In this document: positions 5,364 through 13,344 of the stretch, one piece after another
Position numbering within the stretch: position 1 is the first letter of the stretch
Layout of the letters: each line of letters begins with the position of its first letter
Assembly: GCA_905209435.1 (NCBI GenBank)
Contig: CAJLTE010000038.1
Coordinates: 1 to 25,539, forward strand
Direction: 5' to 3'
Source: an uncultured Blautia sp.
GTDB taxonomy: Bacteria > Bacillota_A > Clostridia > Lachnospirales > Lachnospiraceae
Length of the DNA: 25,539 bases
Translations under genes and position numbers: made by a program
Notes under the pieces: model-generated
What the model saw: only the letters and a program-made list of their open reading frames with translations
Database searches by the model: none
Told to the model about the DNA's origin: nothing

Positions 5364-8063
5364 TTATTTATTTTTCTTTTTATAAATCACAACGCCTGCA
5401 ATGCATCCGGCTGCAACTGCCAGAATAATTATGAATGGCGCAATCGGTGTATTATCTCCTGTTTTTACTGCTGATTTTACTGACGCTCCATTTGGCTGTG
5501 GAGTTGGCGTTGCTGTAATAGTCTGTGCCTGAGCAATATTAAAGCTTACCTGTTTGGTATCCTGCTCGCCTGTATTCTTCCACTCTTTTCCATTATACAT
5601 CTGGCGGTCAAAAACGACGGTTAATGTATAAGTTCCAGCCTTTGTGATTCCAAATGCTGCAGTGTAAGGTGCACTACTCCAGCTGTTTGTGTTAATTACT
5701 TTCCAATTGTATGGTACATAGCGGACATCACCTTTTCCCGGACTTTCATTGTCCATTCCGGCACCAACTGCTGTAAACGTAATCTTGGACTGTGTAGTAT
5801 ATCCATCTGAGCTGATTCCCGTAATTTTATTATTTGCCGGATCCGCAATTTTTGCTTCCCGAACTGCTTCAACAGTAAAGTTGGCATTCACTTTTGCACT
5901 GACATTCTGCTTATTCTTAATCGCAATAGTTTCTGTATAAGAACCAGCCTTCAGCCCTTCTTTTGGACGAATCTTAAATGTACAGCTCTGACCTGGTGCC
6001 AATTCTGATGCGGAAAGCTTACCGATCTTAAAGTTTGTGCTTGTAGGAGCATATAAAGTTACGTTTGTGTTTCCCTTATTGGTCACAGTAATTTTCTGTG
6101 CTTTCGGTGCTTCACTGTATCCGGCCTTTACTTTTCCGAAATTCAGTTCTTTCGGATCAACAACTAATTTATAGACTTTTTCTACTTCAGAAACAGTAAT
6201 TGCAGCATTTATAGTTGTCAGCACCTCTTCCTGTCCATCAGCACTTGTCTGCATGATCTGGATGCTGTCTGCATAATTGCCTGTCGCAAGTCCTGCTGCC
6301 GGAGTTACTGTAAATTCAGCGGTATCTCCCGGTTTAAGTTCTGATGCAGAGAGTTCTCCGATATTAAAATATTTACCATATGGCTGCACCAGTGATACTG
6401 TTGTATTTCCTGTATTTGTAAGTGTAACAGTTGTTGACTCAGGAGTATCATATCCTTCTTTCAGATTGTCATAATTAATAACTGACGGAGCTGCCTGAAT
6501 CTCTGTAATCTGTTCCTGTGCTTCTTTTACAGTAATATCTGCGGTTACCTGTGCTGCAACTTCTGAATCTTCTTCGCTGCTGAATATCAGAGTATCACTG
6601 TAATTTCCCTTTGTCAGTCCTGTCTTTGGCTGTACCATAAACATCACTGATTCATCTTTTGCAAGCTGTAAGCCTGATACTGCTTCACTTCCATCCTCAT
6701 TTAATATATCAAAATAGTCTGACTGTGGCACATTCAGAGTAACAGTGCTGTCGCCTGTATTTGTTATAGTTACAGACAGTGTTTCATTTGCCTGTGTATA
6801 ATTTTCTTCAATATCGCTGAAATTCAGATTTCCTGTATTTACATCCAGAGACTGTGCTTCCAGAGATGCATCTGCATTATCATCAGCATCATCTGCTATC
6901 TCTTCATCCGGATTTTTCACCGGTTCCAAAGCACCATCTGCTGTAGTATCCTCTTCTACTGTAATCTTCGCTTCAAATGATACTTCCACACCCTCATCTG
7001 TCTGATAAGTGATCATATCATCATATTCACCGGCTTCCAGTCCTTCTCTTGGCTGTACCCATACGCTTACAGATTCACCGGCTTCCAGTGGTTCTGTAAT
7101 ATCAGCAACCATAAAATGTTCCGGACTGATTTCCTGGAAATTCAATGGTTCACTTCCTGTGTTTGTGATTTGTACAAACTGTGCATCAACATTTTCAGGA
7201 TTACCCTTTACAGTTCCAAAATCACAAACTGGTTCTTCACTGTTATCTACAGTTGCAGACGCTTCATAAGTTTCTTTCTCTCCTTTGTCTGCTGCTTTCT
7301 CATTTTCCTCTGATCCATCAGTCTGTACGTTTCCGTTTTCATCCACCTGGAGCTGATCCTCTGTGTAGATTTTCATCTGAGAATCATCCGTTCCCTCTGA
7401 ACTGTCTTCGTTATATGTTTCATTTGAAGCATTTTCCTGTGAACCATCAGTCTGCTGAACACTCTCATTATCATCCGTGGTCTGAGTTTCCTCCAGCTGG
7501 CCTTCTGTATCCTGAGTTTCAGTTTCCTGAATATTCTCTGTGTCCTGTGTCTCCTCAGTTTTCTGTGACTCATCAACATTTTCATTTGTGGAATCCTGAC
7601 TGTCCACTGTTTCATCTGTATCTTCTTCCAGCTGTGCATCCTTAGTTCCATCTGTATTCTGCTCTGCTGCAGCCTTTGCCTCTTCTTCAGTGGCTGCCAC
7701 TTCTAAAGTCTTCGCTGTAAGTGTGCCTGTCAGTCCGTTTCCGTCCACTGGTGTTATATCAAGCACCAGTTTATACCCCAGGTCATCCTGAGTAATCGTA
7801 TAAGTTTTTTCAGTACCGACCTGTGTTAATTCTTTCTCTCCTGTCTGTCTTGACCAGGAAAAAGTAAACTCTTCGTCTGTCACTCCCTCTGGTGTGACCT
7901 TTGAGTAATCTGCGCTCACAGTTACTCCTACTGCTGCAAGCCCTTTGATCTTGAGCTTACCACCCAATTCCCCTGACGGAGCTGCCGCAAAGGCCACGGA
8001 TGGGATCATTGATATAACCATCAATATAGTCATCACGACTGCAAGAAATCTCCTTTTCTCCAT
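5364..8063 (-). CDS. Large secreted surface protein with Ig/ASH-like repeats and sortase-type tail
   Basis: The protein has 899 residues from an ATG with AAGGAGG seven bases upstream. A signal peptide covers residues 1-27 (cleavage near AFA-AAP). Residues about 32-122 form a small beta domain of the kind found in Firmicute adhesins. About 125-270 is a very acidic, Q/T/E/D-rich low-complexity spacer. Four related beta-sandwich repeats follow (about 279-372, 412-515, 528-628, 635-733), with signatures such as ITNTG, a conserved Phe, a GLxxGxY turn and a closing VT(A)xITV strand; they resemble ASH/choice-of-anchor-D domains. A further beta domain spans about 738-845. The C-terminus has a Thr/Pro linker, VKTGDN, a hydrophobic helix and KKKNK, like a variant sortase sorting signal. 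It is likely cell-wall or membrane displayed. No catalytic motif was seen, so a structural or adhesive role is inferred only. Confidence 0.9.
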   Translation of the reverse strand: MEKRRFLAVVMTILMVISMIPSVAFAAAPSGELGGKLKIKGLAAVGVTVSADYSKVTPEGVTDEEFTFSWSRQTGEKELTQVGTEKTYTITQDDLGYKLVLDITPVDGNGLTGTLTAKTLEVAATEEEAKAAAEQNTDGTKDAQLEEDTDETVDSQDSTNENVDESQKTEETQDTENIQETETQDTEGQLEETQTTDDNESVQQTDGSQENASNETYNEDSSEGTDDSQMKIYTEDQLQVDENGNVQTDGSEENEKAADKGEKETYEASATVDNSEEPVCDFGTVKGNPENVDAQFVQITNTGSEPLNFQEISPEHFMVADITEPLEAGESVSVWVQPREGLEAGEYDDMITYQTDEGVEVSFEAKITVEEDTTADGALEPVKNPDEEIADDADDNADASLEAQSLDVNTGNLNFSDIEENYTQANETLSVTITNTGDSTVTLNVPQSDYFDILNEDGSEAVSGLQLAKDESVMFMVQPKTGLTKGNYSDTLIFSSEEDSEVAAQVTADITVKEAQEQITEIQAAPSVINYDNLKEGYDTPESTTVTLTNTGNTTVSLVQPYGKYFNIGELSASELKPGDTAEFTVTPAAGLATGNYADSIQIMQTSADGQEEVLTTINAAITVSEVEKVYKLVVDPKELNFGKVKAGYSEAPKAQKITVTNKGNTNVTLYAPTSTNFKIGKLSASELAPGQSCTFKIRPKEGLKAGSYTETIAIKNKQNVSAKVNANFTVEAVREAKIADPANNKITGISSDGYTTQSKITFTAVGAGMDNESPGKGDVRYVPYNWKVINTNSWSSAPYTAAFGITKAGTYTLTVVFDRQMYNGKEWKNTGEQDTKQVSFNIAQAQTITATPTPQPNGASVKSAVKTGDNTPIAPFIIILAVAAGCIAGVVIYKKKNK
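5865..7229 (-). repeat. Four diverged coding repeats in the surface protein
   Basis: The stretch encodes four copies of a domain of about 95-105 residues. Copies 3 and 4 are closest to each other, sharing the nine-residue core SASELxPGx and the GLxxGxY turn. Copies 1 and 2 are more diverged and separated by an acidic insert, so this looks like old duplication rather than a recent DNA-level expansion. Confidence 0.8.
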
Positions 8064-8168
8064 CTGTTATCCTCCTTTTTATTTATGATAGAATTTGCAA
8101 TGCTTTATCTGGCTGCTCTTTATCTCCAGAACAGATCTCAGCATCTTTTTCATTCTCTGTATAAGGTC

Positions 8169-8177
8169 ATTATAGCA
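8169..8177 (-). promoter_or_regulatory. Extended -10 promoter of the surface-protein gene
   Basis: The minus strand reads TGCTATAAT, a full extended -10 box. No convincing -35 was found 16-18 bases upstream. The leader to the ATG at 8063 would be about 100 bases. Confidence 0.6.
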
Positions 8178-8238
8178 TCGTATCTTATGAAAATGTAATC
8201 TGAATTTTTCTCCTCTGTCTTTTCCCTTGAAATCAAAA

Positions 8239-8324
8239 GTTACTGTTCGCGGCGCAAATTTGTGCGATTAGCATAAATTCTGTGCATCACGAAGCGTGTT
8301 ACTGAGAGCAGAGTGAACAGTAAC
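8239..8324. repeat. 86-bp multi-hairpin palindromic element
   Basis: Perfect 10-bp arms (GTTACTGTTC at 8239-8248 and its complement at 8315-8324) enclose three smaller palindromes: 8252-8265, 8271-8285 and CACGAAGCGTG at 8288-8298. The first two are similar in sequence. A second copy of GTTACTG at 8298-8304 could pair with CAGTAAC at 8318-8324 instead of the first copy, so two folds exclude each other. It lies between the Maf-operon terminator and the surface-protein promoter and has no coding capacity. It may be an intergenic repeat family member or a structured RNA. Confidence 0.55.
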
Positions 8325-8333
8325 AATCAAAAA

Positions 8334-8386
8334 GCACCGGGTTCCAAGTGCCAGACTGTTTTTGCCTTGCATTCCGAACCCGGTGC
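8334..8386. terminator. Terminator of the maf/HAD operon
   Basis: GCACCGGGTTC (8334-8344) and its perfect complement (8376-8386) form an 11-bp stem around a 31-base loop. On the minus strand it is followed at once by TTTTT; on the plus strand a T run begins six bases later. The long loop is unusual for a terminator. Confidence 0.8.
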
Positions 8387-8404
8387 AGCTTCTTTTTATA
8401 GATC

Positions 8405-8662
8405 TTATCCTTCTACGATCAGATATTTACCATCCGGCAATGCAAAGACTTCACTCGCATCTTCCAGTTCTTCATCTGACATCCCGTCTACATCAGCGCC
8501 TGCTTCCTCCAGATATTCCCGCACCTCTTCAATGGAATCTACTACTTGCGCCATGCAGTCCTCAAGAAAAGCTTCTGCTGCTTCATAAGATTCTGCTACA
8601 GGCTGCGGAAAAAGCTGCTCCTGATTTTCCAAAAAAGTATTAATGCATTCTTCTGTGTACAT
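8405..8662 (-). CDS. Small acidic conserved hypothetical protein
   Basis: The 85-residue, very acidic cytoplasmic protein starts MYTEECINTFLENQ and ends LPDGKYLIVEG. It is mostly helical, with no membrane segment and no metal or catalytic motif. Similar-looking short proteins occur in Lachnospiraceae as far as I recall, but I cannot give a family name. The ATG at 8662 lies one base after the stop of the preceding HAD gene and its GAGGAGGT ribosome site is inside that gene, so the two are probably translationally coupled. It is the last gene of the Maf operon, so a role near nucleotide or phosphate-ester clean-up is possible but unproven. Confidence 0.82.
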   Translation of the reverse strand: MYTEECINTFLENQEQLFPQPVAESYEAAEAFLEDCMAQVVDSIEEVREYLEEAGADVDGMSDEELEDASEVFALPDGKYLIVEG

Positions 8663-8663
8663 T

Positions 8664-9467
8664 TTAAATTACCTCCTCAATATTTCCCTTTGCCTGGATC
8701 AGCTTCTCAAGAATCGGTTCAACACGCTCTGTTATATAGGACGCTGCTGCCCGTACCCCCTCCTTGGAATGATCCATGGCAAAGCCATATTTTACTGCTT
8801 TGAGCATCTCTATATCATTATATTCGTCTCCAAATGTTACGCATTCTTCAGGCGAAATATGATATCTCTTCTGATATTCTCTGATTCCTTTTGCCTTGTT
8901 TGTCCCAAACGGCACAAAATCGATCCATTCATTTCCGGATGTTACAACAATACAGTCTTTTCCAAAACGTCCGGTCCAGTATTTTACAGACTCATCAGTA
9001 ATGCCTCCCGGTTCATATACAGCCAGTTTCATAATGGGATCTGTCATCTCATCCAGGCCGTTCAAAACTCTGCACTCATTTTTTACTACATATAACATAT
9101 GATCATGAAATTTCTGAGTTTTCGGCATCAAATAATGATAATCTTTTGTAGAACAGGTAAACTCCGCATCTTTTTTAGTCATAATAGCAGAAATAATTTC
9201 TTCTGCCAGCTTCCTGTCAAAGGAATCCTGATACAACACTTCCCCATGATCTACTGCCAGAGCTCCATTTTCGGAAATATAGGAAATTTCTGATGCAACA
9301 GGCGCAAACAGCTTCATCATATTCGGATACTGCCTTCCACTTGCTGCCACAAACATAATTCCCAGTTCCTTCAGCTGTCTGATCAGCGGAAAAATTTCTT
9401 CCGGCAGAGACTGTGCTTTGTTTAAAAGCAAGGTTCCGTCCAGATCACTTGCAATCAGCTTAATCAT
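8664..9467 (-). CDS. Cof-type HAD-superfamily phosphatase (HAD-IIB)
   Basis: The protein has 267 residues. Motif I is DLDGT with nucleophile D8 and acid/base D10 (MIKLIASDLDGTLL), motif II is ASGRQ, and motif IV is TFGDEYNDIEML. The C2-type cap between them and the length fit the Cof/YidA subgroup, which dephosphorylates sugar phosphates, FMN or related small phosphates; the exact substrate cannot be read from sequence. The start chosen is ATG 9467, with GAGGAA upstream; a GTG at 9482 overlaps the ribosome site. The ATG overlaps the last eight bases of the upstream phosphatase gene, suggesting coupled translation. Confidence 0.95.
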   Translation of the reverse strand: MIKLIASDLDGTLLLNKAQSLPEEIFPLIRQLKELGIMFVAASGRQYPNMMKLFAPVASEISYISENGALAVDHGEVLYQDSFDRKLAEEIISAIMTKKDAEFTCSTKDYHYLMPKTQKFHDHMLYVVKNECRVLNGLDEMTDPIMKLAVYEPGGITDESVKYWTGRFGKDCIVVTSGNEWIDFVPFGTNKAKGIREYQKRYHISPEECVTFGDEYNDIEMLKAVKYGFAMDHSKEGVRAAASYITERVEPILEKLIQAKGNIEEVI

Positions 9468-10125
9468 TTCCGTGTTCCTCACATATTTTCACTAAATCGA
9501 CCGGCTTGTCAGCAACAAGATCTGCACCGTTCTCGTTTAGTTCCTTACGGTCACGGAATCCCCAGAGTGCACCGACCGTAAACATTCCTGCTGCTTTTCC
9601 TGTCTGCATATCTGTGCTTGTATCACCTACATACATACACTCTTCAGGTTTTACGCCGAATTTCTCAGCAACCATCAGAGGACCGTCCGGTGCCGGTTTC
9701 CTGCGAATAGCATCGCTCTGTCCCACAACCAGATCAAAATCTTCTCCGAAAAGCTGCGCAATTACCTTCACAGCTGCCGGATGCGGTTTATTTGAGCAAA
9801 CTGCCAGTTTCATGCCATGCTTCTTAAGCTCTTTCAGTGTTTCCGGCATTCCCTCGTAAGGAACTACTTTGTACATTGGATCCGCTGCAAACATTTCTCT
9901 GTAAAGCTTTTGTCCTTCTTCATAATGCGTCAGTTCCGGATCACCGGCATCCTTAAGTGCGCGGCGGATCAGCATGTTTGCGCCTTCACCGCTGTAATAT
10001 CTGAAATTATCTACCGGGAGCGTTTTTAATCCAAACTTCTCCATAATAATGTTGGTAACATATGCCATGGAATCCAATGTATCTGCCAAAGTTCCGTCTA
10101 GGTCAAATATACATGCCTTAATCAT
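9460..10125 (-). CDS. HAD-IA phosphatase, phosphoglycolate-phosphatase-like
   Basis: The protein has 221 residues. Motif I is FDLDGT (D8, D10), motif II is VCSNKP, the motif III lysine is in RRKPAPDG, and motif IV is YVGDTSTDM. The helical C1 cap and length match Gph/PpaX-type enzymes, which hydrolyse 2-phosphoglycolate or pyrophosphate; substrate is uncertain. The ATG at 10125 lies six bases after the maf stop, with GAGAGG ten bases upstream inside the end of maf. It is the second gene of the maf operon and overlaps the next phosphatase by eight bases. Confidence 0.93.
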   Translation of the reverse strand: MIKACIFDLDGTLADTLDSMAYVTNIIMEKFGLKTLPVDNFRYYSGEGANMLIRRALKDAGDPELTHYEEGQKLYREMFAADPMYKVVPYEGMPETLKELKKHGMKLAVCSNKPHPAAVKVIAQLFGEDFDLVVGQSDAIRRKPAPDGPLMVAEKFGVKPEECMYVGDTSTDMQTGKAAGMFTVGALWGFRDRKELNENGADLVADKPVDLVKICEEHGND

Positions 10126-10131
10126 CTTTTG

Positions 10132-10725
10132 TCATCCTCTCAAGTCAATTTCTGATTTCTTCATTTCATAAAACAGTCTCGCAACAGGAAGTCCTACCAC
10201 GTTATTATAGTCTCCGCAGATTCCCCTTACATAAATTCCAAAAATCCCCTGGATGCCGTAACTTCCGGCTTTGTCCATAGGCTCTCCTGTGGCAACATAT
10301 GCTCGGATTTTCTCATCCGATACCGGGTAAAAAGTCACATCTGTACTCTCATAAAAAGTATGTTCTGTCCAGACTCCGTTTTTCTTCTCTAATACCGAAA
10401 CACCGGTGTAGACCTGATGCGTATTTCCCTGAAGCTTCTTTAATGTATTTACTGCGTCTTCTATATCGTGAGGCTTACCAAGAATCATATTTTCAAACAC
10501 AACTACTGTATCAGATCCGATCACTAAGGTTCCGTCTGCGCTGTCTTCTATAGTATGCATAACTGAAACCGCCTTGTCCCTGGCAAGCTGCTGAACAGCT
10601 TCTTTTGGGTCATCTGAGATACGGTTTTCCTCGCCTGATGCTGGTATCACTTCAAAATTCACGCCTGCCCGTTCCAGTAATTCTCTTCGTCTGGGTGAGG
10701 CAGATGCCAAAATAATTCTCTTCAT
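10132..10725 (-). CDS. maf: Maf family nucleoside triphosphate pyrophosphatase
   Basis: The protein has 197 residues and hydrolyses dTTP/UTP or modified NTPs to the monophosphate, acting as a house-cleaning enzyme and, in some bacteria, influencing septum formation. The SASPRR motif (8-13), GSDTVVV with D72, GKP (83-85), the KAGSYGIQG motif (152-160) and GDYNNVVGLP (171-180) are all intact. The start is ATG 10725, with AGAGG six bases upstream; an in-frame upstream extension to 10791 crosses the promoter and is rejected. It is the first gene of a four-gene operon with two HAD phosphatases and a small acidic protein. Confidence 0.96.
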   Translation of the reverse strand: MKRIILASASPRRRELLERAGVNFEVIPASGEENRISDDPKEAVQQLARDKAVSVMHTIEDSADGTLVIGSDTVVVFENMILGKPHDIEDAVNTLKKLQGNTHQVYTGVSVLEKKNGVWTEHTFYESTDVTFYPVSDEKIRAYVATGEPMDKAGSYGIQGIFGIYVRGICGDYNNVVGLPVARLFYEMKKSEIDLRG

Positions 10726-10749
10726 ATATAACCTCTTCTTTCCTGTCAT

Positions 10750-10778
10750 AGTATACCGTGTATCTTTTTGGTATGCAA
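10750..10778 (-). promoter_or_regulatory. Sigma-A promoter of the maf operon
   Basis: TTGCAT (10778-10773) and TATACT (10755-10750) have a 17-base spacer. Transcription would start about 18-20 bases before the maf ATG. Confidence 0.75.
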
Positions 10779-10933
10779 CTGCTTTCAGCAAAAGTTTTAC
10801 TTTTCTTTTCTGATAAAAAGTATTAAAATAAGGATAACCTATAGCTGATTAAAGGTAGCTGTAAATATAAGATCCAGCAACCGTATTGTACTCACAGAAA
10901 TAGGAGAATATCTGAAAGGAGTTTACGATTATC

Positions 10934-11326
10934 ATGGCTAAAATTAATAAATACTGGGGTTTTGTAGCAGTAGGTGCTCTTACAGCAGTAGCTGCCGGTG
11001 CCGTAGCTGCACTTATCGCTAAGAAAGGATCCTGTAAAGAAGATTTCGATTTTGAAGACGATTTTGATGATTTTGATCTGAATGAAGACAAAGAGGAAAA
11101 GCCTGAAGAAAATGCTGAAGAAGCTGCTGAAGCTTTCCAGTCATGGGAACATACAAGCGAACAGGCCGATGAAGCTGAAAACAGCGCTGAAACAGACAAT
11201 TCAGAAGATGTATCTGGTACAGCTGATGAAGTTGAGATCAAAGATGCTGATGAGGAAACAGAAGACGCTGACGAACCATCTCATTTCGAGGAAGCTATTG
11301 ATGCAGCCTCTGAACCAGAAGAATAA
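10934..11326 (+). CDS. Hypothetical membrane-anchored acidic protein
   Basis: The protein has 130 residues. An N-terminal helix (about 8-29, rich in Ala/Val/Gly) is followed by KKGSCK and then about 95 residues dominated by E, D, A and S. No domain was recognised. The helix could be a membrane anchor; flanking positive charges on both sides make the topology unclear. AAAGGAG lies 12 bases before the ATG, a somewhat long spacing. It is divergent from maf, and I found no convincing promoter in the 140-base gap. The layout (short helix plus acidic tail) resembles the protein at 256-729, though the sequences do not look homologous. Confidence 0.8.
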   Translation: MAKINKYWGFVAVGALTAVAAGAVAALIAKKGSCKEDFDFEDDFDDFDLNEDKEEKPEENAEEAAEAFQSWEHTSEQADEAENSAETDNSEDVSGTADEVEIKDADEETEDADEPSHFEEAIDAASEPEE

Positions 11327-11380
11327 TTAAACGTTCTTCTGTCCTGTCATTCGTAACACTATTATACGCAAAATCAGAAA

Positions 11381-11413
11381 CTGCCAGGTAAATTGCAAAC
11401 ATTTACCTGGCAG
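11381..11413. terminator. Bidirectional terminator between convergent genes
   Basis: Perfect 13-bp arms (11381-11393, 11401-11413) surround a seven-base loop, with T-rich sequence on either side. It separates the small membrane protein (+) from glnS (-). Confidence 0.85.
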
Positions 11414-11436
11414 AAATTTTATCTGTTTATATTCGA

Positions 11437-13104
11437 TTATGCTTTCGGCAATTTAAATGAACTCTTCAGAGATACAATACGGTTAAATACCGGTGCACCT
11501 TCTTTAGAATCATGGATGTCTGCACAGAAAAATCCTGTTCTTACAAACTGGAAGCTGTCATAACCTTTCGCTTCCATAAGTGCAGGCTCTACATATGCTG
11601 TAACTTTTGTCAAAGAGTTTGGATTTACGTTCAGAGATCCATCTTCTTTGTTGTAAACACCCTTCTCCTCATCTACGATATTTTCATAGAGACGTACTTC
11701 TGCCTTTCCTGCCCGGCTTGCTTCTACCCAGTGGATAGTTCCTTTTACTTTTCTGCCGTCCGGCGCATTTCCGCCCTTTGTTGCAGGGTCATAAGTACAG
11801 TGTACAACACGTACAGTTCCGTCTTCATCAGCTTCATATCCCGTACAGGTTACAAAATATGCATTCATCAGGCGAACCTCTGTACCAGGGAACATTCTCT
11901 TATATTTCTTAGGCGGGTCTACCATGAAGTCTTCTCTCTCGATATAGAGTTCTCTGCCAAATGGCATCTTACGGGTTCCCAGTTCTTCATTCTCCATATT
12001 GTTCGGAGCTTCCAGGTATTCTACTTCACCTTCCGGATAGTTGTCAATTACAAGTTTAATCGGATCAAGAACCGCCATCAGACGCGGACGTTTCAGCTTC
12101 AGATCCTCACGGATACAGTACTCAAGCATTGCATAATCAACAGAACTGTTTGCTTTGGATACACCACAAAGCTCAACAAACATCTTAATAGATTCCGGTG
12201 TAAATCCACGACGGCGCAGTGCTGCGATGGAAACCAGACGCGGATCATCCCATCCGTCTACAATTCCTTCTTCTACCAGTTTCTTGATATAACGTTTACC
12301 TGTGACAACATTTGTCAGATACAGCTTTGCAAACTCAATCTGCTTCGGTGGCTGTGGATATTCCAGTTCTCTTACAACCCAGTCATACAGAGGTCTGTGA
12401 TCCTCGAATTCCAGAGTACAGATGGAATGTGTGATTCCCTCGATTGCATCCTCGATTGGGTGAGCGAAGTCATACATTGGATAAATGCACCATTTGTCAC
12501 CTGTTCTGTGATGTGTCATATGAGCAACACGATAGATAACCGGGTCACGCATGTTCATGTTCGGAGACGCCATGTCAATCTTCGCACGGAGCACTTTCTC
12601 TCCATCTGCATACTTGCCCTCTTTCATCTCTTCGAAAAGCTGCAGGTTCTCTTCTACGCTTCTGTTTCTGTATGGACTCTCTTTACCCGGTTCTGTAAGA
12701 GTTCCGCGGTATTCACGGATCTGATCCGCTGTCAGATCACATACATAAGCTTTTCCCTTCTGAATCAGCTTTACAGCAGCTTCATACATCTGTTCAAAAT
12801 AGTCAGATGCAAAGAACAGTCTGTCCTCCCAATCTGCACCGAGCCATTTGATATCAGCTTTGATGGATTCCACAAATTCGCTCTTCTCTTTAGTCGGATT
12901 TGTATCATCAAAACGCATATTGAACTTGCCATTATACTCCTGCGCAAGACCATAATTTAAAAGAATAGATTTCGCATGACCGATATGGAGATATCCATTC
13001 GGTTCCGGCGGGAAACGTGTATGCACGGTGTCATAAACACCCTCTGCTAAATCTTTATCAATAATATTCTCAATAAAATTCTTGGAAACTGTTTCGTTCT
13101 CCAT
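11437..13104 (-). CDS. glnS: Glutaminyl-tRNA synthetase
   Basis: The class I synthetase has 555 residues and charges tRNA-Gln. The catalytic domain shows [12 protein letters not shown] (HIGH at 40-43), FDDTNP and GWDDPRL followed by ALRRRG, all typical of GlnRS rather than GluRS. The C-terminal half carries the two anticodon-binding beta-barrels. The KMSKS-type loop, VMSKR in E. coli, is VTGKR here (267-271); the lysine is kept but M and S are changed. The ATG has AGGAGGG six bases upstream. The leader is only about 80 bases, too short for a T-box. The gene lies downstream of a tRNA-Thr gene, and no strong promoter of its own was found. Confidence 0.97.
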   Translation of the reverse strand: MENETVSKNFIENIIDKDLAEGVYDTVHTRFPPEPNGYLHIGHAKSILLNYGLAQEYNGKFNMRFDDTNPTKEKSEFVESIKADIKWLGADWEDRLFFASDYFEQMYEAAVKLIQKGKAYVCDLTADQIREYRGTLTEPGKESPYRNRSVEENLQLFEEMKEGKYADGEKVLRAKIDMASPNMNMRDPVIYRVAHMTHHRTGDKWCIYPMYDFAHPIEDAIEGITHSICTLEFEDHRPLYDWVVRELEYPQPPKQIEFAKLYLTNVVTGKRYIKKLVEEGIVDGWDDPRLVSIAALRRRGFTPESIKMFVELCGVSKANSSVDYAMLEYCIREDLKLKRPRLMAVLDPIKLVIDNYPEGEVEYLEAPNNMENEELGTRKMPFGRELYIEREDFMVDPPKKYKRMFPGTEVRLMNAYFVTCTGYEADEDGTVRVVHCTYDPATKGGNAPDGRKVKGTIHWVEASRAGKAEVRLYENIVDEEKGVYNKEDGSLNVNPNSLTKVTAYVEPALMEAKGYDSFQFVRTGFFCADIHDSKEGAPVFNRIVSLKSSFKLPKA

Positions 13105-13187
13105 CTTTTTCCCTCCTGTTATCGTATTTATACTGTTTCATGTACCTGCAATTCCTGGCTGTACACATAATTTTAGGTACAAAAAAA

Positions 13188-13259
13188 AGCTGATGACGGG
13201 AATTGAACCCGTGACCCCTTCCTTACCAAGGAAGTGCTCTACCTCTGAGCCACATCAGC
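13188..13259 (-). tRNA. tRNA-Thr (anticodon GGT)
   Basis: The 72-base cloverleaf has a 7-bp acceptor stem (GCTGATG with CATCAGC), D arm GCTC/GAGC, a 5-bp anticodon stem CTTCC/GGAAG with loop TTGGTAA (anticodon GGT, codons ACC/ACU), and a T arm ACGGG/CCCGT with loop TTCAATT. The discriminator base is T. CCA is not encoded; a run of T follows directly and may act as part of a terminator. Confidence 0.96.
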
Positions 13260-13290
13260 ATCGTGTCGGACTTTCCGCTCACATTTGGAT

Positions 13291-13319
13291 ATGTTACCAG
13301 AACTTGTTCATGTTGTCAA
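13291..13319 (-). promoter_or_regulatory. Promoter of the tRNA-Thr gene
   Basis: TTGACA (13319-13314) and TAACAT (13296-13291) are 17 bases apart. The start of transcription would be about 25 bases before the tRNA. It may also serve glnS by read-through. Confidence 0.7.
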
Positions 13320-13344
13320 TCCCTATTTTTTAAGTTTTTTATTT

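Noticed and set aside
11512..12960. Long plus-strand open frame (482 codons) opposite glnS
   Set aside because: It lies wholly within glnS on the other strand, has no ribosome site, and its Cys/Phe/Ile-rich product is what the reverse complement of a conserved gene gives.
13105..13187. T-box leader for glnS (and likewise for cysS)
   Set aside because: Leaders of about 80 and 120 bases are short, and no T-box core sequence is present. A 6-bp GTACCT/AGGTAC repeat exists here but has no clear role.
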